From assembly GCA_024709225.1 (NCBI GenBank), contig JANJXC010000014.1, forward strand, positions 1 to 45,703: DNA of 45,703 nucleotides. Direction: 5' to 3'. This DNA comes from Gammaproteobacteria bacterium (lineage in GTDB: Bacteria; Pseudomonadota; Gammaproteobacteria; Thiohalomonadales; Thiohalomonadaceae). This document shows, piece by piece, positions 9,701 through 18,446 of this stretch; position 1 is the first letter of the stretch; the number at the start of each line of letters is the position of its first letter. The position numbers and the translations under genes are program-made. The notes under the pieces were generated by a model, which saw only the letters and a list, made by a program, of their open reading frames with translations, was not told the DNA's origin and ran no database searches.

Positions 9701-10108
9701 AAGATAATTGCGCCAATGTTCCGGCCGGTCGTCGCGGCAGCCGTGGCGCAGCTGCTCGTAGCGCTTGATGTAGACCTTCACGTCCTTGGGCGCGGCGTGG
9801 CCGTCGAGGCCGAGATTGGCGCGCTGGGTGTCCTCGGTGTAGTAGTACAGCGCGCGCTTGAGCTTGCACATCAGGGTGTTGGCGAGGTGGAAGCCGACCT
9901 CGCTGAGCACGTCCTCGATGGCGCGCAGGGTGATCAGGGTGACGTCGTAGCGCACCTGCATGACGTGGTCCTGCTGCGGCCGGGCGTCGATGATGCCGTC
10001 CATGCCGGTGAGCAGCAGGGTGGCGGTGTGGGCCTGCTTGGGGTCCGGATTGAGGGTACAGAAGGTGACGTCACGGATCTTGAGAAATTCGCTGTTTTCC
10101 TGCTGCAT
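9698..10108 (-). CDS. Ferredoxin-fold (HMA-like) protein without CxxC, unknown function
   Basis: 136 aa from the ATG at 10108 (MQQENSEFLKIRDVTFCTLN); a GTG three codons upstream is possible. The middle (TATLLLTGMDGIIDAR, then VMQVRYDVTLITLRAIEDVL and SEVGFHL) follows the beta-alpha-beta pattern of heavy-metal-associated domains, but the metal-binding CxxC is absent. The C-terminus is basic and aromatic (RALYYYTEDTQRAN, RPEHWRNYL). No signal peptide. It lies between prmC and moeB on the same strand. The fold assignment is inferred from pattern only; I do not know its role. Confidence 0.75.
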   Translation of the reverse strand: MQQENSEFLKIRDVTFCTLNPDPKQAHTATLLLTGMDGIIDARPQQDHVMQVRYDVTLITLRAIEDVLSEVGFHLANTLMCKLKRALYYYTEDTQRANLGLDGHAAPKDVKVYIKRYEQLRHGCRDDRPEHWRNYL

Positions 10109-10190
10109 GCCGACCACCCCGGCTGTCTTCAGCCTGCTGCATCGCTAAATGTTGCCCAAGTATAACCATATCCGGGGCGCGAGGCAGTGA

Positions 10191-11021
10191 TCAGGGGCAC
10201 TGTCCGCCGCTGATACGCTCGTGGCCGGCGCTGTCGCGGCGGGTATGCACATGACGGTAGCCGTGCCGCTGCAGCAGCTCGCGTACCGCGGCGCCCTGGT
10301 CCCAGCCGTGCTCCAGCAGCAGCCAGCCGTCGGGGGTCAGGTGGTGCGGGGCGCCGACGATGAGCAGACGGATGTCGTCCAGGCCGTCGGGGCCGGCGGT
10401 GAGGGCCGTGCGTGGTTCGTGGCGCAGGCCGGCCAGGTGCGGGTCGTGTTCCGCGATGTAAGGCGGGTTGCTGGCGATCAGTTCATGGCGCTCGCCGGCG
10501 AGCGGGGCATACCAGACGCCATGGCGGAATACCACGTTGCCTATCTGGTTCAGCGCGGAGTTCTCCTGCGCCACGGCCAGGGCGGCGGCGGAGGCATCGG
10601 TGGCGAGGATGCGGCAGCGGGGTCGCTCACGGCCCAGGGCCAGGGCGATGGCCCCGCTGCCGGTGCCGAGGTCGGCGATGCGCCAGGTGGCGTCCGCCGG
10701 GATCAGTTCCAGCGCCCACTCCACCAGGGTCTCGGTGTCGGGACGCGGGATCAGGGTGGCCGGGGTGACCTTCAGCTCCAGCGACCAGAAGCCGCAGCGG
10801 CCGGTGAGGTAGGCCACCGGCTCGCCGGCGGCGCGGCGGGTGACCCGTTCTTCAAAGGCCGCCTGCTCATCGGCAGTGAGTACCCGCTCCGGCCAGGTGC
10901 GCAGCCAGGCGCGGCTTTTGTCCAGCACGTGGCACAGCAGCAGTTCGGCATCGAGGCGCGGTGTGTCGCTCCCGGCCAGTTGCTGCTGCGCCGCAGCAAG
11001 CGCCTCAGCCACCATCGGCAT
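10191..11021 (-). CDS. prmC: Peptide chain release factor N5-glutamine methyltransferase
   Basis: Methylates the glutamine of the GGQ motif in RF1 and RF2 using SAM. 276 aa from the ATG at 11021 (MPMVAEALAAAQQQLAG); the longer upstream frame enters an intergenic repeat and is rejected. Shows the SAM motif ADLGTGSGAIALAL (about residue 120) and the glutamine-methyltransferase signature NPPYI (SNPPYIAEHD, about 190). It follows prfA, its substrate gene, the conserved pairing. Confidence 0.97.
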   Translation of the reverse strand: MPMVAEALAAAQQQLAGSDTPRLDAELLLCHVLDKSRAWLRTWPERVLTADEQAAFEERVTRRAAGEPVAYLTGRCGFWSLELKVTPATLIPRPDTETLVEWALELIPADATWRIADLGTGSGAIALALGRERPRCRILATDASAAALAVAQENSALNQIGNVVFRHGVWYAPLAGERHELIASNPPYIAEHDPHLAGLRHEPRTALTAGPDGLDDIRLLIVGAPHHLTPDGWLLLEHGWDQGAAVRELLQRHGYRHVHTRRDSAGHERISGGQCP

Positions 11022-11047
11022 GGTTACACTGCCAGCCCAATACCCGC

Positions 11048-11107
11048 CGCAGAGGCGCAGAGATGCGGAGAGATGTAATTGTGAAATCCTCTGCGTCTCT
11101 GCGCCTG
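11048..11107. repeat. Inverted repeat of GCAGAG words, prfA-prmC
   Basis: The left arm (11048-11073) reads GCAGAGGCGCAGAGATGCGG plus AGAGATG. The right arm (11088-11106) is CCTCTGCGTCTCTGCGCCT. The arms are reverse complements with slipped register and a word of about 7-9 nt. It lies in the 169-bp prfA-prmC gap. The layout matches the heptad hairpins, but the word is GC-rich, so membership in the same family is tentative. Confidence 0.7.
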
Positions 11108-11190
11108 GGAAATGTGTTCCAGACATTTCCAACCGACTACATCCATGTAGTCGTCTGCGACAGGCCGTGGAAGTTGGCTGAACACAGCCG

Positions 11191-12276
11191 TCATTCCGCG
11201 CTCATGGCGGCGAGCTGGTCGGCCTGGTATTCGCTGATCAGCGGCTCGATCACCTGATCGAGGTTGCCGGCCATGACGTCTTCCAGCTTGTACAGGGTGA
11301 GGTTGATGCGATGGTCGGTGATGCGCCCCTGCGGGAAGTTGTAGGTGCGGATGCGCTCGGAGCGGTCGCCGCTGCCCACCAGCAGCTTGCGCGTGGCGGA
11401 CTGTTCGCTGTGTTGTTTTTCCTGTTCGGCGGCGAGCAGCTTGGAGGCCAGCACCGACATGGCGCGGGCGCGGTTCTTGTGCTGCGAACGCTCGTCCTGG
11501 CATTCCACCACGATGCCGCTGGGCAGGTGGGTGATGCGGATGGCGGACTCGGTACGGTTGACGTGCTGGCCGCCGGCGCCGGAGGCGCGGAAGGTATCCA
11601 CCTTGAGGTCGGCCGGGTTGATCTCCTGCGCCTCCACCTCGTCCACCTCAGGCATCACCGCTACGGTGCAGGCGGAGGTGTGGATGCGGCCCTGCGATTC
11701 GGTTTCCGGCACGCGCTGCACGCGGTGGCCGCCGGACTCGAACTTGAGGCGCGAGTAGGCGCCCTGGCCGATGACGCGGGCGATGATTTCCTTGTAGCCG
11801 CCGTGTTCGCCCAGGCTCTCGGAGACGATCTCCACCTGCCAGCGGCGCAGCTCGGCGTAGCGGCTGTACATGCGGAACAGGTCGCCGGCGAAGATCGCCG
11901 CCTCGTCGCCGCCGGTGCCGGCGCGGATTTCGAGGAAGATGTTCTTGGCGTCGTTGGGGTCCTTGGGCAGCAGCAGCTTGTTCAGCTCCACTTCCAGTAC
12001 ATCGCGCTTTTCACGTGCCGCCTCCAGCTCCATCTGCCCCAGCTCGCGCAGTTCCAGGTCGCTGCCGCGCATCATGTCATCGGCGGCATCGATGTCGGCC
12101 AGGGTAGCCTGGTAGCTGTTGTAGCAGTCCACCACCGGGGTGAGCTGGGCGTACTCCTGCGACAGGGCGCGGAAACGGTCCTGATTGGTGATGGTATCCG
12201 GATCGGCGAGCAGGGCATTGAGCTCCTGCAGCCGCTCGGAGAGAGTCTCCAGCTTGCTGAGGATGGATGGTTTCAC
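11191..12276 (-). CDS. prfA: Peptide chain release factor 1
   Basis: Recognises UAA and UAG stop codons and triggers peptide release on the ribosome. 361 aa, typical for RF1. [19 protein letters not shown] start; GGQ catalytic loop in [17 protein letters not shown] (about residue 235); the RF1-specific codon-recognition PxT region is represented by [14 protein letters not shown] (about 190). It lies 4 bp after the hemA stop, so the two genes are tightly coupled. Confidence 0.98.
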   Translation of the reverse strand: MKPSILSKLETLSERLQELNALLADPDTITNQDRFRALSQEYAQLTPVVDCYNSYQATLADIDAADDMMRGSDLELRELGQMELEAAREKRDVLEVELNKLLLPKDPNDAKNIFLEIRAGTGGDEAAIFAGDLFRMYSRYAELRRWQVEIVSESLGEHGGYKEIIARVIGQGAYSRLKFESGGHRVQRVPETESQGRIHTSACTVAVMPEVDEVEAQEINPADLKVDTFRASGAGGQHVNRTESAIRITHLPSGIVVECQDERSQHKNRARAMSVLASKLLAAEQEKQHSEQSATRKLLVGSGDRSERIRTYNFPQGRITDHRINLTLYKLEDVMAGNLDQVIEPLISEYQADQLAAMSAE

Positions 12277-12280
12277 GGGG

Positions 12281-13543
12281 CTAGTTGTCGTTGTGCTTCA
12301 GATTGAACAGGACGCGGGCGGCGTCCAGCAGCTCGTTGCGGCCTTCGAAGCCGGCGCGGTTGAGCTGGGCGGTGGGTTCGTGGATCAGCTTGTTGGTGAG
12401 CAGGCGCGCCATCTCGCGCATCACATAGTCGGGGTCCTTGCCGGCGGCGAGCTGGCGCATGCAATGCTCCAGCACCTGATCGCGGATCTCCTCGGCGGTG
12501 CAGCGGAAGGCGCGGATGGTGTCCACCGCCTCCAGCGATTGCAGCCAGCCCATGAAGTGGCTGACCTGGGTATCGATGATCTCTTCCGCCTGCATGGCCG
12601 CCTGCTGTCGCGACTGCAGGTTCTCCTGGATGATCTCTGAGAGGTCGTCGACGGTGTAGAGATAGATATCGTCGAGGCCGGCTACCTCCGGCTCGATGTC
12701 GCGCGGCACGGCGATGTCCACCAGCAGCATGGGGCGGCGCTTGCGTGCCTTGAGCGCGCTTTCCACCATGCCCTTGCCCAGGATCGGCAGCGGGCTGGCG
12801 GTGGAGGATATGACGATGTCGGCCTCGGCCAGGTGGGCCGGGATCTCCGGCAGGGCGATGGCGTAGCCGCCGAATTCCTGCGCCAGGTTATGGGCGCGCT
12901 CCACCGTGCGGTTGGCGATGATGATGCGGCCGATGCCCTGTTCGTGCAGGTGGCGCGCCACCAGTTCGATGGTCTCGCCGGCGCCGATGAGCAGGGCGGT
13001 GTGTTTGTTCAGGTCGGAGAAGATCTGCTTGGCCAGGCTGACGGCGGCAAAGGCCACCGACACCGGACTGGCGCCGATGGCCGTGTCGGTACGCACCTGC
13101 TTGGCCACCGAGAAGGTGTGCTGGAACAGCTTGTTGAGCAGCTGGCCGATGGAACCGGCCTGCAGCGCGGTGCCGTAGGCCTGCTTGATCTGGCCGAGGA
13201 TCTGCGGCTCGCCCAGCACCAGGGAGTCGAGGCCGCTGGCCACGCGCAGGATGTGGCGTACCGCCTGGCTGTCGGGATGGGCGTAGATATAGGGGTCGAC
13301 CTCCTGCGCGCTGAGGCGGTGAAAGTCGCGGAACCATTCCAGCAGTGGGGCCTTCTCCTCACCTTCCAGGCCACAATACACCTCGGTGCGGTTGCAGGTG
13401 GAGAGGATCACCGCCTCGCGCACCGGCCCGCTGCCGGTCAGCTCCTGCAGCGCCTGCGGTACCTTCTCGGGGGCGAACGCCACCCGCTCCCGAATCTCCA
13501 CGGGAGCGGTACGGTGGTTCAGACCGAGGGCGATCAGTGTCAT
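12281..13543 (-). CDS. hemA: Glutamyl-tRNA reductase
   Basis: First enzyme of C5 tetrapyrrole synthesis: reduces Glu-tRNA(Glu) to glutamate-1-semialdehyde with NADPH. 420 aa from the ATG at 13543 ([20 protein letters not shown]); an upstream in-frame start six codons earlier is less likely. The catalytic cysteine lies in [11 protein letters not shown] (about residue 50); the NADPH-binding segment is [16 protein letters not shown] (about 185). First gene of the hemA-prfA-prmC unit, divergent from the TPR lipoprotein gene across about 139 bp. Confidence 0.98.
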   Translation of the reverse strand: MTLIALGLNHRTAPVEIRERVAFAPEKVPQALQELTGSGPVREAVILSTCNRTEVYCGLEGEEKAPLLEWFRDFHRLSAQEVDPYIYAHPDSQAVRHILRVASGLDSLVLGEPQILGQIKQAYGTALQAGSIGQLLNKLFQHTFSVAKQVRTDTAIGASPVSVAFAAVSLAKQIFSDLNKHTALLIGAGETIELVARHLHEQGIGRIIIANRTVERAHNLAQEFGGYAIALPEIPAHLAEADIVISSTASPLPILGKGMVESALKARKRRPMLLVDIAVPRDIEPEVAGLDDIYLYTVDDLSEIIQENLQSRQQAAMQAEEIIDTQVSHFMGWLQSLEAVDTIRAFRCTAEEIRDQVLEHCMRQLAAGKDPDYVMREMARLLTNKLIHEPTAQLNRAGFEGRNELLDAARVLFNLKHNDN

Positions 13544-13682
13544 GTGTCGTTTGCAGGGCATGGGCGGGTTAGCAATTCTGAGGGACAGACCCCGTCAATA
13601 TCAAGTATAGGGTTGCGGCGGCCGCGGAAAAGCCCAGGCAAGTCGGGTATAGTTGGCCGGAGTGTGACTGGGAGTGAGTTTG

Positions 13683-15419
13683 ATGAAGCGAATCTTGTTG
13701 CCGCTGGCCCTGGCGTTGTCTGGTTGTACGGCCGTGGCACCCCGTGACGAGGCCGCGCCTGTACCGGAAGCAGCACCGGTGCTGGAGGATGCGCCGATTT
13801 TCAGTCCGGCACCGGAGGTGGTGCCGCCGGTGGAATTGAGCTCCGGCCTGCTCTACCAGTTGCTGGTGGGCGAGGTCTCCGCCCAGCGCGGCGAACTGGA
13901 AATGTCCGCCCACGCCTATCATCAGGCGGCCGCCTATACCCGTGACCCCCGCCTGGCGCGCCGCGCCACCCAGATCGCCGTTTACGCCCAGGATTACACC
14001 ACTGGCCTCAAGGCCGCCCGGCTGTGGGTGGAGCTTTCCCCGGAGGCCCTGGAGGCGCAGCAGTCGCTGGCGGCCCTGCTGATACGCCAGGGACACGCCG
14101 ACGAGGCCTTGACCCATCTGGAAAAACTGATCAGCCAATCCCGCGACGGCACGGCTCACGGCTTCATGCTGGTAACCAACATTCTGGCGCGCGAACAGGA
14201 CAGGCGCCGCGCCCTGCAGGCCATGGAGACCCTGGTGGAGCCGCGCAGCGATGACCCCAACGCGGTCTTTGCCTATGCCAATCTCGCCTATCTGGTGGAA
14301 GACTTTCCCCTGGCCGAGCAGCAGATCGAACGCCTGCTGGCGCTGCAACCGCGGCTGCCGCGGGCGCTGGTGCTGAAGGCCAACGTGTTGCGCAAGCTGG
14401 GACGTGACGATGAGGCGCTGGCCGCCTACCGCACCGCGCTGGGTGCCTTGCCGCAGGACCACGCCCTGCGCCTGGGCTATGCCCGCATGCTGGTGGACCT
14501 GGAGCGCCTGCCCGAGGCGCGCGAACAATTCCACCTGCTCGGCAGGCAACTGCCCGACAACGCCGACGTCGCCTATGCCGAGGGTCTGCTGGCCATGCAG
14601 GCCGGCGATCTCGAGCAGGCAGAACTGCATTTCAAGCGCCTGTTCACCCTGGGCCAGCGGGTGGACGAGGCGGCCTATGCCCTGGGACAGATCGCCGAGC
14701 AGCGCAACCGCTCCGACGAGGCCTTGCAGTGGTATCGCCAGGTGGGCGAGGGCAACAGCTATCTGGACGCCATGGTGCGCTCCGCCGTGCTCATCAACCG
14801 TCAGCAGGGACTGGCGGCGGCGCGCGCCTATCTGCGCGGCATCGAGGTGCAGGACTCGCAGCAGGAGCTGCGCCTGCGCCTGGTGGAGGGCGAGCTGCTG
14901 CGCGATGCCGGCCAGCGCGACGCGGCACAACAGGTGTACGACGCGGCGCTGCTGGAGTTTCCGGACAATATTGAACTGCTCTATGCCCGCGCCATGAATG
15001 CCGAGGGGCTGGGGCGCATCGATCTGCTGGAGCGCGACCTCAACGCCATTCTCAAACAGGAACCGGACAACGTGCAGGCCCTCAATGCCCTGGGCTACAC
15101 CCTGGCCGATCGCACCAACCGCTACCGCGAGGCGGCCGAACTGGTGCGCCGCGCCTATGACCTGCGCCCGGAAGACCCGGCCATCATCGACAGCATGGGC
15201 TGGGTGATGTACCGCCTGGGGCGCCTGGAGGAGGCCGAGGGCTATCTGCGTCGGGCACTGGCAAAACATTTCGATGCCGAGATCGCCGCCCATCTGGGGG
15301 AGGTGCTGTGGGCCCGCGGCCGCAAGGATGAGGCGCGCCAGGTGTGGCAGGATGCCCTGAAGCGCACCCCCGACCACAGCCTCCTCAAGCAGGTGATCGA
15401 GCGGTTCGACCGGCCGTGA
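13683..15419 (+). CDS. Tetratricopeptide-repeat lipoprotein
   Basis: 578 aa from the ATG at 13683. The signal peptide with lipobox (MKRILLPLALALSGC) predicts lipidation at Cys15 and, lacking Asp at +2, probable outer-membrane localisation. A Pro/Ala/Glu-rich linker (about 20-50) follows, then tandem TPR units to the C-terminus (SAHAYHQAAAYTRDPRLARR; RKLGRDDEALAAYRTAL; AEGYLRRALAKH). It overlaps lolB by the TGATG junction, so it is translationally coupled to the outer-membrane lipoprotein receptor. Similar TPR genes next to lolB occur in related bacteria. Exact function unknown; probably an envelope assembly scaffold. Confidence 0.88.
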   Translation: MKRILLPLALALSGCTAVAPRDEAAPVPEAAPVLEDAPIFSPAPEVVPPVELSSGLLYQLLVGEVSAQRGELEMSAHAYHQAAAYTRDPRLARRATQIAVYAQDYTTGLKAARLWVELSPEALEAQQSLAALLIRQGHADEALTHLEKLISQSRDGTAHGFMLVTNILAREQDRRRALQAMETLVEPRSDDPNAVFAYANLAYLVEDFPLAEQQIERLLALQPRLPRALVLKANVLRKLGRDDEALAAYRTALGALPQDHALRLGYARMLVDLERLPEAREQFHLLGRQLPDNADVAYAEGLLAMQAGDLEQAELHFKRLFTLGQRVDEAAYALGQIAEQRNRSDEALQWYRQVGEGNSYLDAMVRSAVLINRQQGLAAARAYLRGIEVQDSQQELRLRLVEGELLRDAGQRDAAQQVYDAALLEFPDNIELLYARAMNAEGLGRIDLLERDLNAILKQEPDNVQALNALGYTLADRTNRYREAAELVRRAYDLRPEDPAIIDSMGWVMYRLGRLEEAEGYLRRALAKHFDAEIAAHLGEVLWARGRKDEARQVWQDALKRTPDHSLLKQVIERFDRP

Positions 15420-16003
15420 TGCAGCGCTTTTCCCCCCTTCTGTTCCTGCTGTTGGCCGGCTGTGCCGCCACCCCGGTAGCGCCGCCGGTGGCCGATCCCT
15501 TGCAGGCCTGGGGCGACCACCAGCGGCAACTGGCCGGCGTGAACGGCTGGCAGCTGGGTGGCCGCATCGCCATACGTACGGACGACGAAGGCTGGCAGGC
15601 CAGCATCGACTGGCGGCAGCAGGCGCAGGATTACGCCATCCATCTCACCGGCCCCCTGGGGCAGGGCAGTCTGCACCTGCAGGGCGATGGCCGGCAGGTC
15701 AGTCTGAGCGATGGCGAGGCCACCCTGGTGGACGAGGACGCGGAGGCCCTGCTGTATCGCGAGATGGGCTGGCGCGTGCCGGTGAGCGCGCTGCGCTACT
15801 GGGCGCTGGGCCTGCCGGCCCCCGGGGCCGCCGAGCATGAGCTCAATCCCCAGGGGCAACTGGGACGGTTGCGCCAGGCCGGCTGGAGCATCGAGTTCCG
15901 CGACTATACCCGGCGCGGCGAGCTGACCTTGCCCGGCCGGCTGTTCATCAGCAACCACCGCGCTCAGATCCGTCTGGTGGTGGACCGCTGGGAAAGACTC
16001 TGA
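15419..16003 (+). CDS. lolB: Outer-membrane lipoprotein receptor LolB
   Basis: Accepts lipoproteins from LolA and inserts them in the outer membrane; itself a lipoprotein. 194 aa; ATG at 15419 overlaps the TGA of the TPR gene. Lipobox LLAGC ([19 protein letters not shown]). LolB core visible: [20 protein letters not shown] (about 40-60), [17 protein letters not shown] (about 78), and the C-terminal [10 protein letters not shown] strand. Followed by ispE, the usual gammaproteobacterial order. Confidence 0.95.
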   Translation: MQRFSPLLFLLLAGCAATPVAPPVADPLQAWGDHQRQLAGVNGWQLGGRIAIRTDDEGWQASIDWRQQAQDYAIHLTGPLGQGSLHLQGDGRQVSLSDGEATLVDEDAEALLYREMGWRVPVSALRYWALGLPAPGAAEHELNPQGQLGRLRQAGWSIEFRDYTRRGELTLPGRLFISNHRAQIRLVVDRWERL

Positions 16004-16050
16004 GAACGCAGCAGCCCCGGTTTTTCTCGATACAGTACAAAAGGCGTCCA

Positions 16051-16938
16051 GTGAACACGGCTTCCGCAACCCGCAACTCGAAACTCGGAACGGACGGCTC
16101 CGCCGTCTCCTGGCCGGCCCCGGCCAAGCTCAACCTGTTTCTGCACATCACCGACCGTCGCGCTGACGGCTTTCACCTGCTGCAGACCGTGTTCCAGTTT
16201 CTCGACTATGCCGATGACCTGTATTTCACCGTGCGCACCGACGGTGCGGTGCGGCGGCTGAGCGAGCTCCCCGGCGTGGCGGCGGAGGCCGATCTGGTGG
16301 TGCGTGCCGCCCGCCTGCTGCAGGCGGAGACCGGCTGCCGCCTCGGCGCCGATATCCGGGTGGAGAAGCGTCTGCCCATGGGGGGCGGGCTGGGCGGCGG
16401 CAGTTCCGATGCCGCCACCACCCTGGTGGCGCTCAATGTCCTGTGGCAACTCCGCCTGCCGGTGGAGCGGCTGGCGGCATTGGGGCTCGCCCTGGGGGCC
16501 GACGTGCCGGTGTTCGTGCGCGGTCAGGCGGCCTGGGCCGAGGGGGTGGGGGAGCGGCTGGAACCGGTGGACCTGCCGGAACCCTGGTATCTGGTGCTGG
16601 TACCGCCGGTGAACGTGTCTACCGCTGCAGTGTTCGGGGCGCCAGAATTGACACGGGATTGCCCGCCCATCACAATACGCGACTTTCTTGCGGGTATAGG
16701 TAGCAATGTCTGCGAGCCGGTGGTGCGGGCGCGTTTTCCCGCGGTAGCCGAGGCGCTGGACTGGTTGGGGCATTTTGCGCCGGCCCGCATGACCGGCACC
16801 GGCTGCTGTGTGTTCGCGGCCTTTGCCGCTGAGAGCGAGGCACGCCAGGTGGCGGCCCAACTGCCTGCGGGCTGGCACGGTTTCGTGGCGCAGGGCCGCA
16901 ACCGCTCACCCTTGCTGGGACGACTGGCGCGGCAGTAG
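16051..16938 (+). CDS. ispE: 4-diphosphocytidyl-2-C-methyl-D-erythritol kinase
   Basis: GHMP kinase of the MEP isoprenoid pathway; phosphorylates CDP-ME at the 2-hydroxyl. 295 aa from the GTG at 16051. Substrate motif [13 protein letters not shown] (about residue 23) and the ATP-binding GHMP loop [15 protein letters not shown] (about 110-124). The first 15-20 residues ([17 protein letters not shown]) are not family-like and are encoded by a stretch resembling heptad words (CGCAACTCGAAACTCGGAAC); no later start codon is available before the conserved core, so the repeat appears to have been absorbed into the N-terminus. Confidence 0.96.
   Translation: MNTASATRNSKLGTDGSAVSWPAPAKLNLFLHITDRRADGFHLLQTVFQFLDYADDLYFTVRTDGAVRRLSELPGVAAEADLVVRAARLLQAETGCRLGADIRVEKRLPMGGGLGGGSSDAATTLVALNVLWQLRLPVERLAALGLALGADVPVFVRGQAAWAEGVGERLEPVDLPEPWYLVLVPPVNVSTAAVFGAPELTRDCPPITIRDFLAGIGSNVCEPVVRARFPAVAEALDWLGHFAPARMTGTGCCVFAAFAAESEARQVAAQLPAGWHGFVAQGRNRSPLLGRLARQ
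16066..16093. repeat. Single heptad-word arm inside the ispE start
   Basis: CCGCAACCCGCAACTCGAAA followed by CTCGGAAC contains GCAACTC and GAAACTC words in tandem, fitting the G-N-A-N-C-T-Y pattern of the intergenic hairpins. No clear inverted partner was found. It codes for ispE residues about 6-14. Confidence 0.5.
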
Positions 16939-16968
16939 CGTCGGACGGATCCGGATTTGCGTCAGGAA

Positions 16969-17031
16969 GAATGTTGAATTGTGAGTTTTGGCGGCCCGAG
17001 CCGGCGCCAGGATTCAAAATTCAACATTTTG
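16969..17031. repeat. Inverted repeat, ispE-tRNA(Gln)
   Basis: The left arm GAATGTTGAATTGTGAGTTT (16969-16988) pairs with the right arm GATTCAAAATTCAACATTTT (17011-17030). The centre is GC-rich (CGGCCCGAGCCGGCGCC). The words GTTGAATT and CAAAATTC resemble those of the element at 44081-44156. The right arm ends 6 bp before tRNA-Gln, so transcription of the tRNA would cross it. Confidence 0.75.
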
Positions 17032-17036
17032 TTTTT

Positions 17037-17111
17037 TGGGGCGTCGCCAAGCGGTAAGGCAACGGGTTTTGATCCCGTCATACCCAGGTTCGAATCCTGG
17101 CGCCCCAGCCA
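17037..17111 (+). tRNA. tRNA-Gln (anticodon UUG)
   Basis: 75 nt including an encoded CCA. Acceptor stem TGGGGCG/CGCCCCA (17037-17043 / 17101-17107), discriminator G108, D-arm CGCCAAGCGGTAAGGC, anticodon stem-loop ACGGG-TTTTGAT-CCCGT with anticodon TTG, T-arm CCAGG-TTCGAAT-CCTGG. All stems pair. It lies between ispE and prs, the conserved place for tRNA-Gln in this lineage. Its 3' end (17093-17111) recurs exactly at 17259-17277. Confidence 0.97.
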
Positions 17112-17148
17112 CCTAACTCAGGCCGCCGCAGGCGGTTTGGAACATGTT

Positions 17149-17277
17149 GCTGGGGCGCCGGGATTTGAACCGTAAGGTTCGACCGGTTCGCGGCGGCGAA
17201 CCGGAACAGCGGAGCGTAGCGACGCTGGCCCGCAGGGCGAGGGGCGCAAGCCCCGAGTAATCCTGGCGCCCCAGCCA
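17149..17277. repeat. Hairpin cassette bounded by inverted tRNA-Gln 3' ends
   Basis: The left end GCTGGGGCGCCGGGATT (17149-17165) and right end AATCCTGGCGCCCCAGC (17259-17275) form an inverted repeat (16 of 17 match). Both are copies of the T-loop-to-3'-end part of the neighbouring tRNA-Gln; the right end with CCA is a 19-nt exact direct repeat of 17093-17111. Inside are four tight hairpins: CCGGTTCGC-GGCG-GCGAACCGG (17183-17204), CAGCG...CGCTG (17207-17227), GCCC-GCA-GGGC (17228-17238) and GGGGC-GCAA-GCCCC (17241-17254). No protein-coding capacity. It could be a decayed tandem tRNA, a minimal attachment-flanked element or a structured RNA. Confidence 0.8.
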
Positions 17278-17312
17278 TCTGATTTCGCCGCGCATTTGAG
17301 AGCAGAGGATCC

Positions 17313-18272
17313 ATGGTTTCCGAAATGATGGTCTTTGCGGGTAATGCCAACCCGCAGCTCGCACAGGACATCGCCGCCTATCTCGGTCTGCGGCTGGGCA
17401 AGGCCGTGGTCGGCCAGTTCAGCGACGGCGAGATCATGGTGGAAATCCTGGAGAACGTGCGCGGCAAGAATGTGTTCATCGTTCAGCCCACCTGCGCGCC
17501 GACCAACGACCACCTGATGGAGTTGATGGTGATGGTGGATGCGTTGCGTCGTGCCTCGGCCGGCCGCATCACCGCCGTGGTGCCGTATTTCGGCTATGCC
17601 CGGCAGGACCGCCGCCCGCGTTCGGCACGCGTGCCCATCACCGCCAAGGTGGTGGCCAACATGCTCACCGGCGTCGGCGTGAACCGCATGCTGACGGTGG
17701 ACCTGCATGCCGACCAGATTCAGGGGTTCTTCGATATCCCGGTGGACAACGTGTATGCCTCGCCGATCCTGCTGGGCGACGTGTGGCGCAGCAAGAACAA
17801 CCACAAGGAAGACGTGGTGGTGGTGTCGCCCGATGTGGGCGGTGTGGTGCGCGCCCGCGCCCTGGCCAAGCGGCTGGACGATGCGGACCTGGCGATCATC
17901 GACAAGCGCCGGCCGCGTGCCAACGAGTCGCAGGTGATGCACATCATCGGCGAGGTGGAAGGGCGCACCTGCATCCTGGTGGATGACCTGGTGGATACCG
18001 CCGGCACCCTGTGCAAGGCTGCCAAGGCCCTGAAAGAGCACGGCGCCGCCAAGGTGAAGGCGTATTCGACCCACGCCGTGCTGTCCGGGCCGGCCGTGCA
18101 GAACATCGAGAATTCCCAGCTCGACGAGCTGGTGGTGACCGACACCATTCCACTGCGGCCCGAGGCGCGTGCCTGCGGCCGCATCCGCGTGCTGTCCATC
18201 GCCGAGATGCTGGCGGAGACGATGCGCCGCATCAACAACGAAGAGTCGGTCAGTTCTCTGTATATGGACTAG
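17313..18272 (+). CDS. prs: Ribose-phosphate pyrophosphokinase
   Basis: Makes PRPP from ribose-5-phosphate and ATP, the entry point to nucleotide, His and Trp synthesis. 319 aa, family length. [20 protein letters not shown] start with AGAGGA upstream. ATP/flexible-loop residues in [20 protein letters not shown] (about residue 95) and the PRPP-binding loop [13 protein letters not shown] (about 218-230). It lies between the tRNA-Gln cassette and rplY; a small hairpin overlaps its stop codon. Confidence 0.98.
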   Translation: MVSEMMVFAGNANPQLAQDIAAYLGLRLGKAVVGQFSDGEIMVEILENVRGKNVFIVQPTCAPTNDHLMELMVMVDALRRASAGRITAVVPYFGYARQDRRPRSARVPITAKVVANMLTGVGVNRMLTVDLHADQIQGFFDIPVDNVYASPILLGDVWRSKNNHKEDVVVVSPDVGGVVRARALAKRLDDADLAIIDKRRPRANESQVMHIIGEVEGRTCILVDDLVDTAGTLCKAAKALKEHGAAKVKAYSTHAVLSGPAVQNIENSQLDELVVTDTIPLRPEARACGRIRVLSIAEMLAETMRRINNEESVSSLYMD

Positions 18273-18290
18273 CGCCAAAGGCGCCAGTCC
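18266..18290 (+). other. Hairpin overlapping the prs stop codon
   Basis: GGACT-A-GCGCC (18266-18276), loop AAA, GGCGC-C-AGTCC (18280-18290): a 10-bp stem with one A-C mismatch, containing the prs TAG. No U-tract follows, so it is more likely an mRNA 3'-end or processing structure than an intrinsic terminator. Confidence 0.55.
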
Positions 18291-18291
18291 C

Positions 18292-18363
18292 AGGTACGAG
18301 GTAAAAGGTACGAGGGACGAAAGGCAATGTTTTCGTACCTCGTATCTCGAAATCTCGTACCTT
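18292..18363. repeat. Heptad-word hairpin, prs-rplY
   Basis: The left arm (18292-18322) reads GGTACGAGGTAAAAGGTACG then AGGGACGAAAG. The right arm (18332-18363) is built of TCGTACC, TCGTATC, TCGAAATC, TCGTACC words. Same inverted layout and 7-nt step as the CAAGTT elements, but with a GTACCTC/GTATCTC word. Centre GCAATGTTT. Confidence 0.85.
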
Positions 18364-18367
18364 CTTA

Positions 18368-18446
18368 GCCTCCCTTGGTCGCGGGGGAGGCAGTTTGGTC
18401 CGGCCGCGAAGCCGGGCCGTTGTAATACCAACCTGGAGTAACCGTA
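18368..18446 (+). promoter_or_regulatory. Structured 5' leader of rplY (candidate L25 autoregulatory leader)
   Basis: Two strong hairpins precede the rplY ribosome-binding site: GCCTCCC/GGGAGGC (18368-18374 / 18385-18391) and GGTCCGGC-CGCGAA-GCCGGGCC (18397-18418). The single-stranded TTGTAATACCAACCTGGAGT follows, with GGAG as Shine-Dalgarno. E. coli rplY is autogenously controlled through its leader; whether this structure does the same is inference. Confidence 0.5.

Noticed and set aside
11022-11132. Longer prmC start at 11132
   Set aside because: The extra 37 residues are encoded by the GCAGAG inverted repeat and have no family similarity; the ATG at 11021 matches the PrmC N-terminus.
11311-12306. 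331-codon plus-strand frame opposite prfA
   Set aside because: The opposite strand encodes full-length RF1 with its GGQ motif; this frame has only G/A/V/L/H-rich shadow sequence.
17078-17371. Short minus-strand frame ending GWGARIRTWV over tRNA-Gln
   Set aside because: It is the typical false ORF read through a tRNA 3' end and its repeat; no family similarity expected.
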